A stretch of DNA of 64,000 bases, from assembly GCA_028622995.1 (NCBI GenBank), contig JAJQJQ010000005.1, forward strand, positions 6,696,001 through 6,760,000. Direction: 5' to 3'. Source of the stretch: Panagrolaimus kolymaensis (Eukaryota; Nematoda; Chromadorea; Rhabditida; Panagrolaimidae). Positions 1 through 11,623 of the stretch are shown here, piece by piece. Numbering within the stretch: position 1 is the first letter of the stretch; each line of letters opens with the position of its first letter. The notes beneath the pieces were generated by a model that ran no database searches, was not told the DNA's origin, and saw only the letters and a program-made list of their open reading frames with translations. The translations under genes were made by a program, and so were the position numbers.

Positions 1-629
1 ATGCTTTGCTTGCGTTATAATACTTTGGTCAAACTTGAATCTCTACGTTCATTGCAACACTGTTCTAAGCTAAGATCTTTGGATTTAAGATTCAGCCATC
101 AATTTGATAACAGTGCTTTCGAAATGCTAAAGAAGTGCAAAGGTTTACGACATTGTAACTTGAGCAATTGGCCAAATTTGAATAAAATTACTGATTTTGT
201 TAAACATTCCAAGCTTGACGTATGTTTCTTTCTATCAATTTTAACATCTCTTTCATTGTTTGTTTTTAGTACTTGGCCATCAACGACTGTAGAGAAGTTG
301 ACGAAGACACTATTCTGGGTATTATAACTGAATGCGTTGTAAGTTTTTTTTATAAATCTTTGTGCATATGTTATAATATCAATCTTTAGTCACTTTCTCA
401 TCTGGAAATTCTTGGCTTGAATGTTGACTATCAGAAAATTTTACCATTAGCTCTTGCTCACCAATGTCCTCAACGTGATGAAAAAATCCTCAAATTAGCT
501 GTTCCTCAAGCAAAACCTGCATGTGAATTACCTCTTTGCGATTGGTGTGAAATTATTGCCTGCGAAACATATGGTCCATCTCCTTTTGCTCGCTTTACCA
601 ATGTTCGAAACCAATATCATGTTCAATAG
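1..629 (+). CDS. Leucine-rich-repeat protein, 3' part (gene starts before window)
   Basis: Three exons can be joined in frame: 1-219, 270-338 and 390-629, giving about 175 residues and ending in TAG. The product has recurring LRR-like units such as LRSLDLRF, LRHCNLSN and LSHLEILGLN, as in the LRR half of F-box/LRR (AMN1-like) proteins. The C-terminal 60 residues are Cys-rich, with a CELPLCDWCEIIACE stretch. No F-box is visible in the part present. The ATG at position 1 is probably an internal methionine, because the frame is open at the window edge. A substrate-adaptor role in ubiquitin ligation is family inference only. Introns are 50-51 bp with canonical borders. Confidence 0.6.
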
Positions 630-959
630 CTTGGTAGTTAAAACCATCTTTATTTAAAGTTGCTTCTGGCATTCTATTTTATTCCTTCCTCGTATTTACT
701 CTGTATGATTAACCATTTAACTTTAATTTTTATTGTGCAAACTTTTTGTTAGAAATTGTGTTAATCCGGTCTCGTGTTTTATATTTATACTTATTTTGTG
801 TCGTTCATGTTGTCTCAATTCTATTATTAATTGAGCATCATTTTATTTTTGAATAAAGTATTTTGTACATTCCTATGTTTATTATTTTAATGTATGGTTG
901 AGAGCCATAAGAAGAATATTTGAAATTTGCGCTCTTTGTCAAAGAATCGTGAACAACTT
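630..959. other. Intergenic, 3' flank of LRR gene
   Basis: AT-rich sequence with an AATAAA-type signal near 852. No supported gene. Confidence 0.5.
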
Positions 960-1940
960 ACAATCCGTTACCAAAATATTAGAACGTTCGTTCGTTCGTT
1001 CGAAGCATGCATGTATCATGCAGCCATGGAAGCGCATTTTTGAAAATCAAGGGAACTTTGAACAAAAAATTTTTGATTTTTTTCTTCTTTCAAAAAAATC
1101 TTTTTTTTTTTGAGATTGAGATAAACTTTTTTTATAATTTAACAGTCTGAGAATTTTCCTTGTTATATGTTTAGTCATCTGGTAGTTCGACGATAGCTCT
1201 CGAGTTTAAGCATCATGGCAAAAATGCAAAAGTGTAAATCCCATTTTTGTTAAACAAAGCGATTACGGCGTTGACGTTCCCGATTTTTCAATTTTTGTTC
1301 GAACTAAACTTTCGAAACAACACCAATATCTTTAAATGCTATCAATAAGTTTGAACTATGAAAACGAGAATATGTTCAAATTACATAAAACTTAAACAAC
1401 AATGATTATGAAGTTATTATTCGGGTTTTTGTTTAAATTTTGTGTCTGCTCTATCCCAATTAAAATTAAAGAAAATAATTGATATTGTGGCAAAAAATAA
1501 AATACTGGATAATGACAGTAAGGCCCTCGCATTCTCGTCTATTTTAGTTAAAATTAGAGGGTATTTTTAATAATGACTTTTCTTGAGCTATTGTAATTGT
1601 TTCCAAATGCTATTTATAATGCAATAGGGATGAACCTCCCAGCTTTATGACTACAATAAGAAAAACCAACAAACATACTAAAAAAATCTTAGATATACCG
1701 AGTTCCCTATGCTTGATATATATTTTAAACCATTTTCTATCGCTATCTTAATAATTTTGTATAACTTAGTTAAGCGTTTAATAAAATTTGTTAAAAACAA
1801 TAAAGATTTTGAAAGAAAAAAAAAATCGAAATCAAAAATTTTTTGTTCAGTTCTTTTGATTTTCAAAAACGCGCTTCCATGGCTGCATGATACTTGCATG
1901 CTTCGAACGAACGATTGTTCGAATATTTTGGTAACGGATG
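960..1940. repeat. Foldback (long inverted repeat) element
   Basis: Two arms of about 130 bp, 960-1092 and about 1815-1940, are near-perfect inverted copies. Shared blocks in opposite orientation include ATCCGTTACCAAAATATT, a GTTCGTTCG run and ATCATGCAGCCATGGAAGCG. The ~720 bp between the arms is AT-rich and has no convincing coding frame. This architecture fits a non-autonomous foldback transposon. No clear target-site duplication could be fixed at the ends, so the family is unknown. The element ends about 60 bp before the start codon of the FCF2 gene, so it forms much of that gene's upstream region. Confidence 0.7.
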
Positions 1941-2000
1941 TACTTCGTTCGTTTTCATTTCTAAGTTTTTTTAGCTGATTGAAATTTTCTTTCTGAAGAA

Positions 2001-2697
2001 ATGTCAATGGCAACAGAATTTGGTGATGATTTTTTTACCCTTGATGATGAAGGTGAAGATGTGGAAGTTCTGGAAGCTAAAGCAAAGGCCAAGAAAAAGA
2101 AGAGAGGTGTAAATATTCCTCAAGACATCCTAGATGATCCTGAAGTTAAAGTTGTGAGTTTTTTTGATTCTTTGTAATGCTTTTTAAAACGTGGCTTTTT
2201 AGTTAATGTCCAAAGCAGTAATTCAACCAGGTTTTGATGAAAAACCTATCGAAGAAGTTTTAATAAAATCAAAACGTCGTGTCAAAAAGGAACGCAAAGC
2301 TGAACGGGAACAAACGAAAGGTGGAGATTGGTTCAACATGCCTGCAACAGAACTTACAGAAGAAAATAAAATGGATCTTGAACTTTTACAACTTCGAAAT
2401 TCGCTTGATCCTCGAACCCATTATCGTAAAAATGATCGAAATGTTCTTCCAAAATATTTTCAAATTGGTAAAATTGTTGATAATCAAGCAGATTTTTATT
2501 CAAGTAGGATGACAAAGAAACAACGCAAAAGAACAATGGTTGATGAACTCATGCAAGATTATAATGCTCTCGCAAAACATAAGAAAAAGTATGATCAAAT
2601 ACGAACAAAGAAAGCTAAAGCTAAACGAGGAGTTGGATTCCTTAAAGTTGGTCAAGCTTCAAATAATAAAAGAAGAAAACTTAAAAGAGGAAGTTAA
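2001..2697 (+). CDS. FCF2-domain pre-rRNA processing protein (DNTTIP2/TdIF2-like)
   Basis: Two exons, 2001-2153 and 2203-2697, encode a 215-residue basic protein. The N-terminus is acidic (DDEGEDVEVLEAKAK) and followed by a KKKKR cluster. The middle and C-terminal parts carry the Fcf2 domain: GGDWFNMPATELTEENK, then LRNSLDPRTHYRK, LPKYFQIGKIVD and KKQRKRTMVDELMQD. The family acts in the nucleolus in early 18S rRNA maturation. The protein is short compared with vertebrate DNTTIP2, as is usual for yeast and nematode forms. The chosen ATG (2001) opens the only frame that joins exon 2 in phase. An AATAAA follows near 2748. Confidence 0.9.
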
Positions 2698-3452
2698 AAA
2701 TTTATTATTTGGTTTTGTGTTTTTTCTTTTATAATTGTTGAGTTTATGAATAAATTTTTTATTGTTACATACATATTTTCTTTTTCTTTTTTGTAAGTAC
2801 GTTTAACATCGATTTCTTTGTTTCAAGGAATACTTTACGAAACGTCAATTTTCCATCCACTTATTATCACTCACATGTCCAACAACATTGAGTGCATTAA
2901 TATTATTTTCATGGATTTATTCAAGTTGATTTTGGGGCGTTTAAAACGCTTTGCCAAATAAATCGCTGTTTATCAATCGTTTTCAGTAAAAAAAATTATT
3001 GTTTGTTTGTTGTTTTTTTCTCTTGAATTCCGGCTCTTCTTACATCCTGATTTCCTTTAATATTTTTTGCCATCCTTTTGAATTATTTCTTCTTCAAAGT
3101 TTAGAAACAACTTTTCGTATTTGGAAGTACTTCTTAATTGGGTTAACTATTTTGTATATCGCAATTCCTTAAATTTGGCCACAAATAGCATCATTTTAAC
3201 CACATGATTTCCTTATCGGCTATTGTTATTTTTTTACCTTTTTCAACTAAACATCGTTCGAGTTTAGCATTTTTTGTCCATATTTATTCTTTTTTCGATT
3301 TAGTAAGCCCATCTTTAAAACTCCCAACGTCTTTTCGCTTTCGTGTTTCGACATTTATTGCATGATTCATCATCATCCACATTGCTTTATATAAATTTGT
3401 CACTTTCTTATTTTTTCTCATTTATTTTTGTTTTTCAGTTAACTCCAACGAT
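2698..3452. other. Intergenic between FCF2 and VTA1 genes
   Basis: AT-rich, with a polyadenylation-type AATAAA near 2748 and a short palindrome GCGTTTAAAACGC near 2938. No gene supported. Confidence 0.5.
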
Positions 3453-4667
3453 ATGAGCATTAACGTCCCTCAAAGTTTGCGTGGCATTGCACATTACGTT
3501 AAAATAGCTCAAGAATATTCTCAACGTGATATTGTCATTTATTATTGGGGTAAGTTTAGCTTTTTTAAACATTCGTGAATATACTTTGTTATTTTAGCTC
3601 TGTATTATGCTGTCCAAGCTGGAATGAAAATTGACAGAGCTTCTCCAGAAGCGATGCAATTCTTAGCTACAACTTTGGGAAACCTTGAAACTGTAAGTTA
3701 CTTGTGTCTTTTTTTCTACGACTAATTATGGCCTTTTTTCAGATCAAAAAAGCCAATGCTAATCGAGATGATATTACTCAAGATGTTGTTGCTCAAGCTT
3801 ATAGTTCGTTTTTCACAAAGCTTTGTTTCTAACTTACGATGTATTTTTTAGTTGAAAACCACGCTCTCAAATTATTCAATTTTGCTGATGAACATGATCG
3901 TGCTGCAAATTTTACGAAAAATGTGGTGAAAGCTTATTATACCGCTGGACATCTCTTCGATATTCTCACAACTTTCGGTGAATTGGATGAAAGTTTGGAA
4001 AAGGCGAGGAAATATGCTAAATGGAAGGCAACTTATATTCACACTTGCTTGAAGAATGGAGAAACTCCTGTTGCTGGACCTCCTGGCGAAAAAAATACAG
4101 AAGGACTGGATAATGCTGGCGATGATTTGGATGCTCCACCACCTGCGCCTTCAGCGCAAGACTTTGGCTTTCAACAACCTCCTCCACGATCGCAAAACAA
4201 TCCACCACCTCAGAAACCACATGATGGATATTCAATTGCATCAAATCCTGATCCTAATCAACAACCTGGTTATCCAAATCAAGGAGCTTATGGTTTTCAA
4301 CAGTTTCCTCAACATCAACCTTATCAACAACCTAATCAGCCGACTCCACCTCCACGACCATCTGTTCAACCCCAGCAACATCATCAACAACCAACTGGTG
4401 GATATTCTACTCCAGCATCTGCAAGCTCTTCTTCTCATCATATGAATATGGTTCCTAGCTCATTGGCACCAGGTAACTTTCTTTCTTTTTCTGGTCATTA
4501 TTAATCATATAATTATTTCAGCATCGGACTTAAAACTTGAAGATTTCCTTGAAGCTAAGAAACTTATCAAATTTGCTATGAGTGCTACTGATTATGAAGA
4601 TGCTCCTGCTGCTATCGAAAATATGATGAAAGCAATTCGTGTTCTTCAAAAGCTTCCACCATCATAA
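3453..4667 (+). CDS. VTA1/LIP5 homolog, ESCRT-III/VPS4 regulator
   Basis: Five exons (3453-3549, 3598-3692, 3743-3803, 3852-4472, 4522-4667) encode 339 residues. The N-terminal ~155 residues form the tandem-MIT-like Vta1 domain (VPQSLRGIAHYVKIAQEY, IVIYYWALYYAVQAG, FTKNVVKAYYTAGHLFDIL, KYAKWKATYIHTCLKNGE). A Pro/Gln/His-rich linker of about 130 residues follows. The C-terminal ~45 residues (LEDFLEAKKLIKFAMSATDY, ENMMKAIRVLQKLPPS) match the Vta1 dimerisation domain that binds VPS4. The family stimulates VPS4 ATPase during ESCRT-III disassembly on endosomes. All intron phases agree and both signature ends are present, so the gene looks intact. Confidence 0.93.
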
Positions 4668-5304
4668 GAATGCTGTTTATAATAAATAACGTTTGCTTTG
4701 TTTCATTGTAAAATATTTTTTTTCTTTTCTTTTCATGCTTTTTTTTATATAATCAAAGCGCTGTAGGCCAGCTGCTCGAAATAAAATTTATTTTATTCGT
4801 TTACAATGTAGTTCATTCAACTTTTGAATACATATTTTTTTATCTCCTGATTAGACAGTTCTTTGACTCAAATATAAAGTTTGTAGCTAAGAGCCGAACT
4901 GCGAAAAAGAGCCAAAAGACGAAAGCAAGTTCAAACCCACCAATCAAATCAGCACTGCAAAGAAGCTCACTTGAAGATTGTGGAATTGCGCAGAGGACAA
5001 TTGGTGCGGCGATCAAGATATCACAAGCATAATATTGAAATATGAGAGAAAGAGAGACGCTTGTTTATAAACGTACTTTATTGTTACAATGATTGAACCT
5101 CATAAATGAGGGGAGAAACATACACATTCAAAGTTGGGACCAAACAAAAAAAAAAGAAGAATGAAAATAATTTGCATGAAAGTGTTCATTCTTTTAAAAG
5201 GTGTTTTTACAAATGACCTTTTGACTTTTTATTGCATAAAAATGAAGGGCTACTGAAAAAAAAACGAATAATGATTTAATTGTTTAACATTTTAACCACC
5301 AAAA
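4668..5304. other. Intergenic between convergent VTA1 and F-box-like genes
   Basis: AT-rich, with AATAAA-type signals just after the VTA1 stop. No gene or repeat recognised. Confidence 0.45.
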
Positions 5305-6412
5305 TTAAATTAGTTCATCGTACGCATTACATAGCTTTTCCAATTCCATTTTATTATTCAAGCCGGGAAATTCAATGAACGGTGGCCTTCTTTCAATCAA
5401 TCCATTGGCAATAATGTCATCGACAAAATTCTGAAGTCGTTGCCTATACTCGTCAGAAAATATCTCATCGAATTTAAGGTAAACCCGGAATTTTGGTGCA
5501 TTCTATAATGAAGTTTTATAAAGTTGTCAATTTATTTACTTTTTAGATGAACTGAAAGTAAGAGTGCCTTTTTTTAGCCATTTTATAAACTATGAGCTAG
5601 TTAAAAAAAATGGAAAGGAATTTTTCGATATATCCCATTTTTCTCGAAGTTATATGCAAATTCATTATTATTTAAATACACAAATAATATCTTACCTTGA
5701 TTCCTTTAAAAAAAATTTCAAATTCAAAAGGGTTCTGAATGTTTTCTATGATAAATTCTTTTAAGTTTTTGAAATGTGGAAAAATAAGAAGATTATGAAA
5801 AGTTTTAGACGTGATTGAATTATCCTCTGCTCTTCTATTTGAATAGTGAATGTATTTAAGATTTAGAAGGTTTCCAATTAGCTCATCCATTGGTACAATT
5901 CTTTTATCATCATCTTTTATAACATTAGACCAAAAACATAGTCGTATAACTTCCTCCCCGAATAATTTAAATTCTTTAAGAGTCAAAATCTGATTTTGTA
6001 ACAATAAATAAGTTACATTACATCTGTAGACTTTCGGAATTATAGATGACGCTAAATATCGGTACTTCATGGTTCCGAGAAATAAATATGAGGATATCCA
6101 AATCTTTTCTGGAAGTGATTTAATTTTATATATCCTATCTAAGAAACCATTCACTTCCGATGTTTCCCATGAAGTATCAAAGCAATTTAATTGCAATTTA
6201 CGGAAATTTATGATTGGCTGCTTCAAATAAAAATATTTGCAAATTTTTATAAGATTGTTATAAACTTTATCAGATTTCGGGTTTCTTGCAATATAATAAA
6301 TTATTTTTTCAGGAATTGAAAATTCTTGAACAATAGAGGAGGAACATGATGTTATTGATATCGAAGAAGAAACCTTTTTTGGAGCATTCATTGTAAAATA
6401 AATTAACAGCAA
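5305..6412 (-). CDS. Nematode F-box/LRR-like family protein
   Basis: Exons 5696-6412 and 5305-5502 join in frame to give 304 residues (or 297 from the second ATG). The N-terminal region reads SIPEKIIYYIARNPKSDKVY then LIKICKYFYLKQ. This resembles the degenerate F-box-like start of a nematode-expanded family, followed by an LRR-like region (LGTMKYRYLASSIIPKVYRC, LLNLKYIHYSN, FPHFKNLKEFIIENI). The same order of motifs recurs in the second half of the gene at 52.4-53.6 kb (LPKTIMMYIITNTN, LVKCCKYFVFKQ), so the two are paralogous. Exact function is unknown; a ubiquitin-ligase adaptor role is inference. Confidence 0.7.
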
Positions 6413-8453
6413 AAACTAAAAAATGTTTCTATTTCACACTTTTCTTTCATTGAAAACAATTCCAACATAATGCCAAAATAACAAAGAGAGAAAGTGAAAA
6501 ACACCATTTTCCCCATTAAAAACGTTTTTGCGCGTACATTTAATTATGGTTCTCGAAATCGAGAAGCTTTTCTTTAAATTTTTTAATGAATCGATAGAGC
6601 AGATTTGGGGGAATATATGGTAATTTTCAGAGGTCTCCTCGGCTTCTTGGTTAAGAAATGGCATCATTTTGAAAGATAAATATGCAAATTTCTCATGATT
6701 TTTATTTTTCTTCCTAGTAATTTCTATTGTTAGTGCGTTCGTGTGTCGCTTGGAAATGTTTCATGGGAAAGTTGCAAAAGAATGAAAAAATAAATGAAAA
6801 ATTTGCATAAACAAGAATGAGTTCGCAAAAAAAAAAAAGCTTTGATTTGCATTTTATAACAAAGACGGCGATAAGTGGTTGTTAAGTTTAGGTAATCATT
6901 TGGAGCAAATGTCAAGAGAATGATCCTGAGAAGGTTTTTAATTTGCTGTTTGCTGATATTTGTAGGCTCAATAAATGTGCTCCTAACGATAAAAAAAACA
7001 TATAACATCTCCTTGGACATTGAAACTCGACGTTATACCTATTGCTACAAACATTTTGATAATAATCAGTTTGATATTTTTGGGCGATGATATGCTATTT
7101 AAGAAAAATGTTATTCATAGGAAATTGACTGATGGAGAGCTCACACTTTTCCATAAACAATTTAAGATAAAGCATAACATAAAAAAGTAATAATTAAATT
7201 AATTCCAGTCATGGACGAAGAGCACCACCAAGATGGAAAACATAAACATCTCTAAGTTGAGTTAGAAAAAATTCGTGGAACTTTTATCCCGCTGCCCCAA
7301 ATGTCGCGACATATTCGAAAAAGTGCTAAACTCATAGTAATTAAAATTCATAGGTACAGCTTGTACTTCAATTCTTTATTGCCATGATTGTGATGGATAT
7401 ACACATTGGAAAGCCAGAATCGTCTCTCCCAGGTAGTCAAAAATTCAATGGTAATGTGGATATTGCAATTGCTACTACGTGAACAAAATTAGCTATTCTC
7501 CACCACAACCATAATAAACTTGATGAGGAAAGTGGAAAAAGAAAAGTAATTTATCAATATCGATTTCGAGCAAAGCATCGTGGTGATGGAGAATATGTTA
7601 CAAAAGTAAGAAAAAGTCCACTCGATTTTATTTAGCTAATAGCTGTTAGTGATCGTGAAAATATTCCAAAAATAAAAAAAAAGACCGCAGCCAAACAGTA
7701 ATGATGATACTGATGAAGTTTCTCTGATTGTGAATATGAAGAATTTGTAATTACTTGGAAAAAAAACAGTACAAAATATGATTTCAAATGAATTGGGGTC
7801 TGAAGATGAAGATGGTAGTGATAGTAAATAAAATGTAAAATTATTTATTTACTTCAGTTTGTTTAATCAAATTGTTTAAAATAATGAAATATATAAAAAC
7901 GAATAAAAAAATGTTTGTAATGATACACCAGTCGGAAAACAAAAAAATCCTATTGCTGTTTTTTTTATTCTTGGGCTCGTGGATATAGGCAAAACAGCAA
8001 ATTTTATATTATAAACAATCAAAGCTTTTTATGAAAAAAAAAAAAGCCTTCACTTTCTTCTTGCATGTTTTCGCGCAAGGATGTAAAATTCGAAAGTATG
8101 AATAAGGTTGGTTGGACTCGCCCTTTAAAAAAAGGCTAACAGAGTTCATTGCCATCAATATTAAAGAAAAAAATATTTCTTTTCATATCCACTTTTTTTC
8201 ATTTTCCAAGTCTTTCTTTGTTGGATCATTTTGCGTTTATTAAGCGGCTTTCATCGTCGAAGGCAAAGGAACAACGAGCTTTCAAAGATATCAACGAATG
8301 TGAAATTTTTATTACTGACGTCCTAATTAAATGTATACTTTCAACTTTACAGCGATTCATGAAAGATGCTTTTATAAAGTTTTTTAATCGATCGTATGGA
8401 ATGAAAAAAATATGTGGTTTAAATGTTTTTATTATTTTATAATAGGTAATTTT
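6413..8453. other. Gene-poor region with decayed coding remnants around 7.2-7.7 kb
   Basis: No intact gene is supported. On the plus strand between about 7205 and 7720 short frames broken by stops read YCHDCDGYTHWKARIV, then LHHNHNKLDEESGKRK and YQYRFRAKHRGDGEYVTK. The Cys, Trp and His-x-His spacing faintly recalls a FLYWCH-type zinc finger. I regard this as a possible old pseudogene only. The rest is AT-rich, and the ~300-bp frame at 8149-8442 has no recognisable features. Confidence 0.3.
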
Positions 8454-10049
8454 TTAACAGTGTGTGTTCTCATAAATACATCGGTGGCATGCATCCCGAT
8501 TATGATATGGGCCACGATACCACAAACAAACCTGAAAAAGTAATAGTTAATTTAAAAAAGCTTCAAATGATCTCTAACCATTTGATGAAGGATACTTTGA
8601 TAAGCTTGAGCTGATTGTAATGATTGGTCATTAATGATGAGCCAAGGATCGGATTGTTTCGGTTGAGGTTGGAGGTGAAGGCGATGGGATTCAGATCTCA
8701 CTGCTGAATAAGTTTGCCATTCATTAGTGTTTGCGCAGCGTCTGGAAAGTGGATTTAAGATTATTTGACTCGTATTTGGTTAATATAACGAGATTTAATG
8801 TTATTTATTCATTTGAGTAAAATTTGTTAAATGTTAACAAGATAGACACTTACAAAACAGAATCTTTCAATTTAGGATCGTGAGCGGTTAATAAAAAGTG
8901 GCATCTTTGCGACCATGCATCCTTCATTCCACCTGGAGTTTTTGCTGCTGCTTCCAATAAACAATAAAGCAATTTGGTTCTTTCAGTGGGATCAGGGACT
9001 TTACTTGCAACACATTCTTGTATTGCATGATCCATACATGCTGGATTTACGGTGGCACAACGAGCAACAGGTGTGGGTTCAATTTCAGCTGTGACTCGAC
9101 CATCTTTCAAGAAATGTGGTTTTACATATTGTAAGACATAATCAAGAGAATGTTTGAGGGATGAATCATAAATAAATTTAAGTTTAAGAGGTTTTCCATA
9201 AATTAGTTGTTGATAAGCGTCACATCCAGCAGCATTAAAACATTCACCAGTGAATGAAGGATCTGAACACCAAAAATCAGGTGGCAGCTGACAGCGAGAA
9301 GGTCGAGCCGTGGTTGGTGCGATGGTAGCAAGAGTGTTATTCCAAATTCTTATTTTATCGCCTAAGAAAAGTTGATAAGCTTGCATATGAATGTGTGAGC
9401 GGCCATTGATTGCAATGAATGGAACAAATCGAGGCGTGGAAAGTACCGATTGAGTTTCAAGTTCATCTTGCCTTTGAAGTTTATCAGCTTGTGAAGTTTC
9501 AGCACAATGAAGAATGCTGGCTTGAGCTTCAGCAGGAGTTTGGATATGTTGAAGGCATCGAGTCATAGCTGGAATGGGTGAAGATTTATAAACCATTGAA
9601 GACATAAAACAATTAAATATTTTTCCCGATTTGGATGGGCTGTTTTGGTAATAAAGGAAGGCACATGAAAGCAGACGATTCCCCGTGCATTCTCTTTGAC
9701 CATGATGGCATCGAACATGGGATTCTACTTCTCTTTTAGCTAAACCCCATGGAAGGGCTTTAAAATCAACCATTGCCAAAAGATTGGGTTTGGATAAAAT
9801 TTGAGGATAAAGCCGAGAATTAACGAATTGTTGAGAATCTGGACATGCTGATTCAAAAGCTAACTTTAAATTCAACTTGCTATGAGCTCTCGAAGCTCGG
9901 TAGCCGTCACAGTATTGTAAGCTGCCAGTGCATTGAATGGCAATTTTAGGATGATCACACCAAAAATCCGGCGGTAGATTACATATTGCATTAGTTATAT
10001 CAATAAAATTTAAAAGGACCAATAAAAGCGCAAAAATACTAATTTTCAT
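8454..10049 (-). CDS. Secreted GILT-like protein with two tandem units
   Basis: Exons 8854-10049, 8579-8741 and 8454-8531 give 478 residues. A signal peptide (ISIFALLLVLLNFIDITNA) is followed by two repeats. Each opens with a saposin-A-like Cys motif (CNLPPDFWCDHP; CQLPPDFWCSDP). Unit 1 then has FESACPDSQQFVNSRLYP, the GILT signature CHHGQRECTGNRLLSC and FVPFIAING. Unit 2 has the degenerate counterpart CATVNPACMDHAIQEC and DPWLIIND. GILT enzymes reduce disulfides in lysosomes through a CxxC site. Unit 1 has CPDS and unit 2 has no Cys there, so ordinary reductase activity is doubtful. A divergent secreted or lysosomal protein is likely. Confidence 0.85.
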
Positions 10050-11623
10050 CCTGAAACAAATGAAGAAATAATGAAAAGTAAATAAATGAGCAAAAAATCA
10101 GAAAACAATATTATTCGTCGCACGCAGAACGTTTTTTTAATGCTTATGACTAATATATTTAATCTTAAAAGTGAAAGAAACAAAAATTGATCAAGAAGAA
10201 AAGTGAAAAAAAGGAAAACCGGAATATTAAAAAAATATTTAGACGGAACAGAAATATCCTTTCGCTTTCTTACACGCAATTAACGATGAAAGAGATAAAA
10301 AAAAAGGGTTTTAAAAAAACGGTAAAACGATAATGATATCGTTTGATAGATGTTAATGGTGCTTATGATTATTAATTTTTATTTATTCTCATCCAATGCA
10401 TTAGTTACCAGGTGTCTTTTTTGAAGTAACTCACGAGTCTTTAATAACGATGGTCATAAATGTGACTTTCTCAAAAACACTTGATCCAAACATACATCAA
10501 CAATTATATAAATTACTTCTAAAAAAGCCAACATTCCATCATTTCTGTAAAACTTATTTATTTTGTCTTTTAATTTTTAATATTGTCAATAAAAAAGACA
10601 TCAAGAATTTTTTTGGTTCTCTAAAAATAACAACTTTAGGTCATAACAAAAAAAAGACGTGGACGTTGTAGAAATAAAAAAACTCGTCATATTTTTGATC
10701 TCTCGTGATGATCAAGAAAATGAAAAATATATCGAGTAATCAACCACTTCAAACATTATTTTTTTATACCGGTTCAAAAGAATCCGTTTATTCAAACAAG
10801 TAAATAAACACCCAATAATTGCATCTTTATTTTTAGTGTAAAAAACCACAAACCAAAAACTTTTTTTTACCTGGCTTCAATGAAGAAAAATTCAACGACA
10901 ACAAAAACACAGTCATGAAAAATGTTTTTTAAGAGAGAGCAAAATAGTAAATAAACAAAACAAAAAAAGAAAGAAAATAATTATCTAGAGAAGGGGTAAA
11001 CTAGCCAGCTTTTACGTAGATATTTGTATCTCAGACTATTTACAAAACTTTCGACATGAAAGTTTCACTCTCTTCACTACTTCAAACTAAATATATCAAG
11101 CAAGCTCTCAGAGTTAAAAAAAATATTTTTATTACAAATCGTTAGCAAAAACTTTAAATAACCCCGAAAAATTATTAAGATTTGAAACTTTTGTGTTGAT
11201 AATAAGTTGTTAGACAATAAACACTATGATTCAATGGTCTTATTTTTTTTTGTTATTTTAAGTTTACGTACTTTTTCAATAAAAAAAGTCTTATCGATCA
11301 TAAATCTTTATTATTCATTCAACCCAAATTTGCTTCCCCTTTCTCTTTCTTAAAAACCCATTTATTATCAAAGAAGAAATTTATTTAAAACAATGCTCAA
11401 CGCTTCTTTCATATTTTTTTCTTCATAATTTACGTAATAGAACGGTTAATTTTTTAGTAATAAAAGTCTTTCATCGCATCGGTCAAGGTTTCTCACATCA
11501 TTTGGAAGCTATGAAGCAATTTCTGATTTTCAAAAAAGAAAAATATTTATTATTATTTTTATTTATTATTTGAGCACCGGTTTTTTTATTTGGAAAAATA
11601 AATGATACAAAAAAACGAAAAGT
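10050..11623. other. Intergenic between GILT-like gene and channel gene A
   Basis: About 1.5 kb of AT-rich sequence with many short A and T runs. It holds the upstream region of the GILT-like gene and the 3' flank of the channel gene. No gene supported. Confidence 0.45.

Noticed and set aside
6730..7020. 96-codon minus-strand frame (MSKEMLYVFF...)
   Set aside because: No recognisable features and no splice partners; likely chance in AT-rich DNA.
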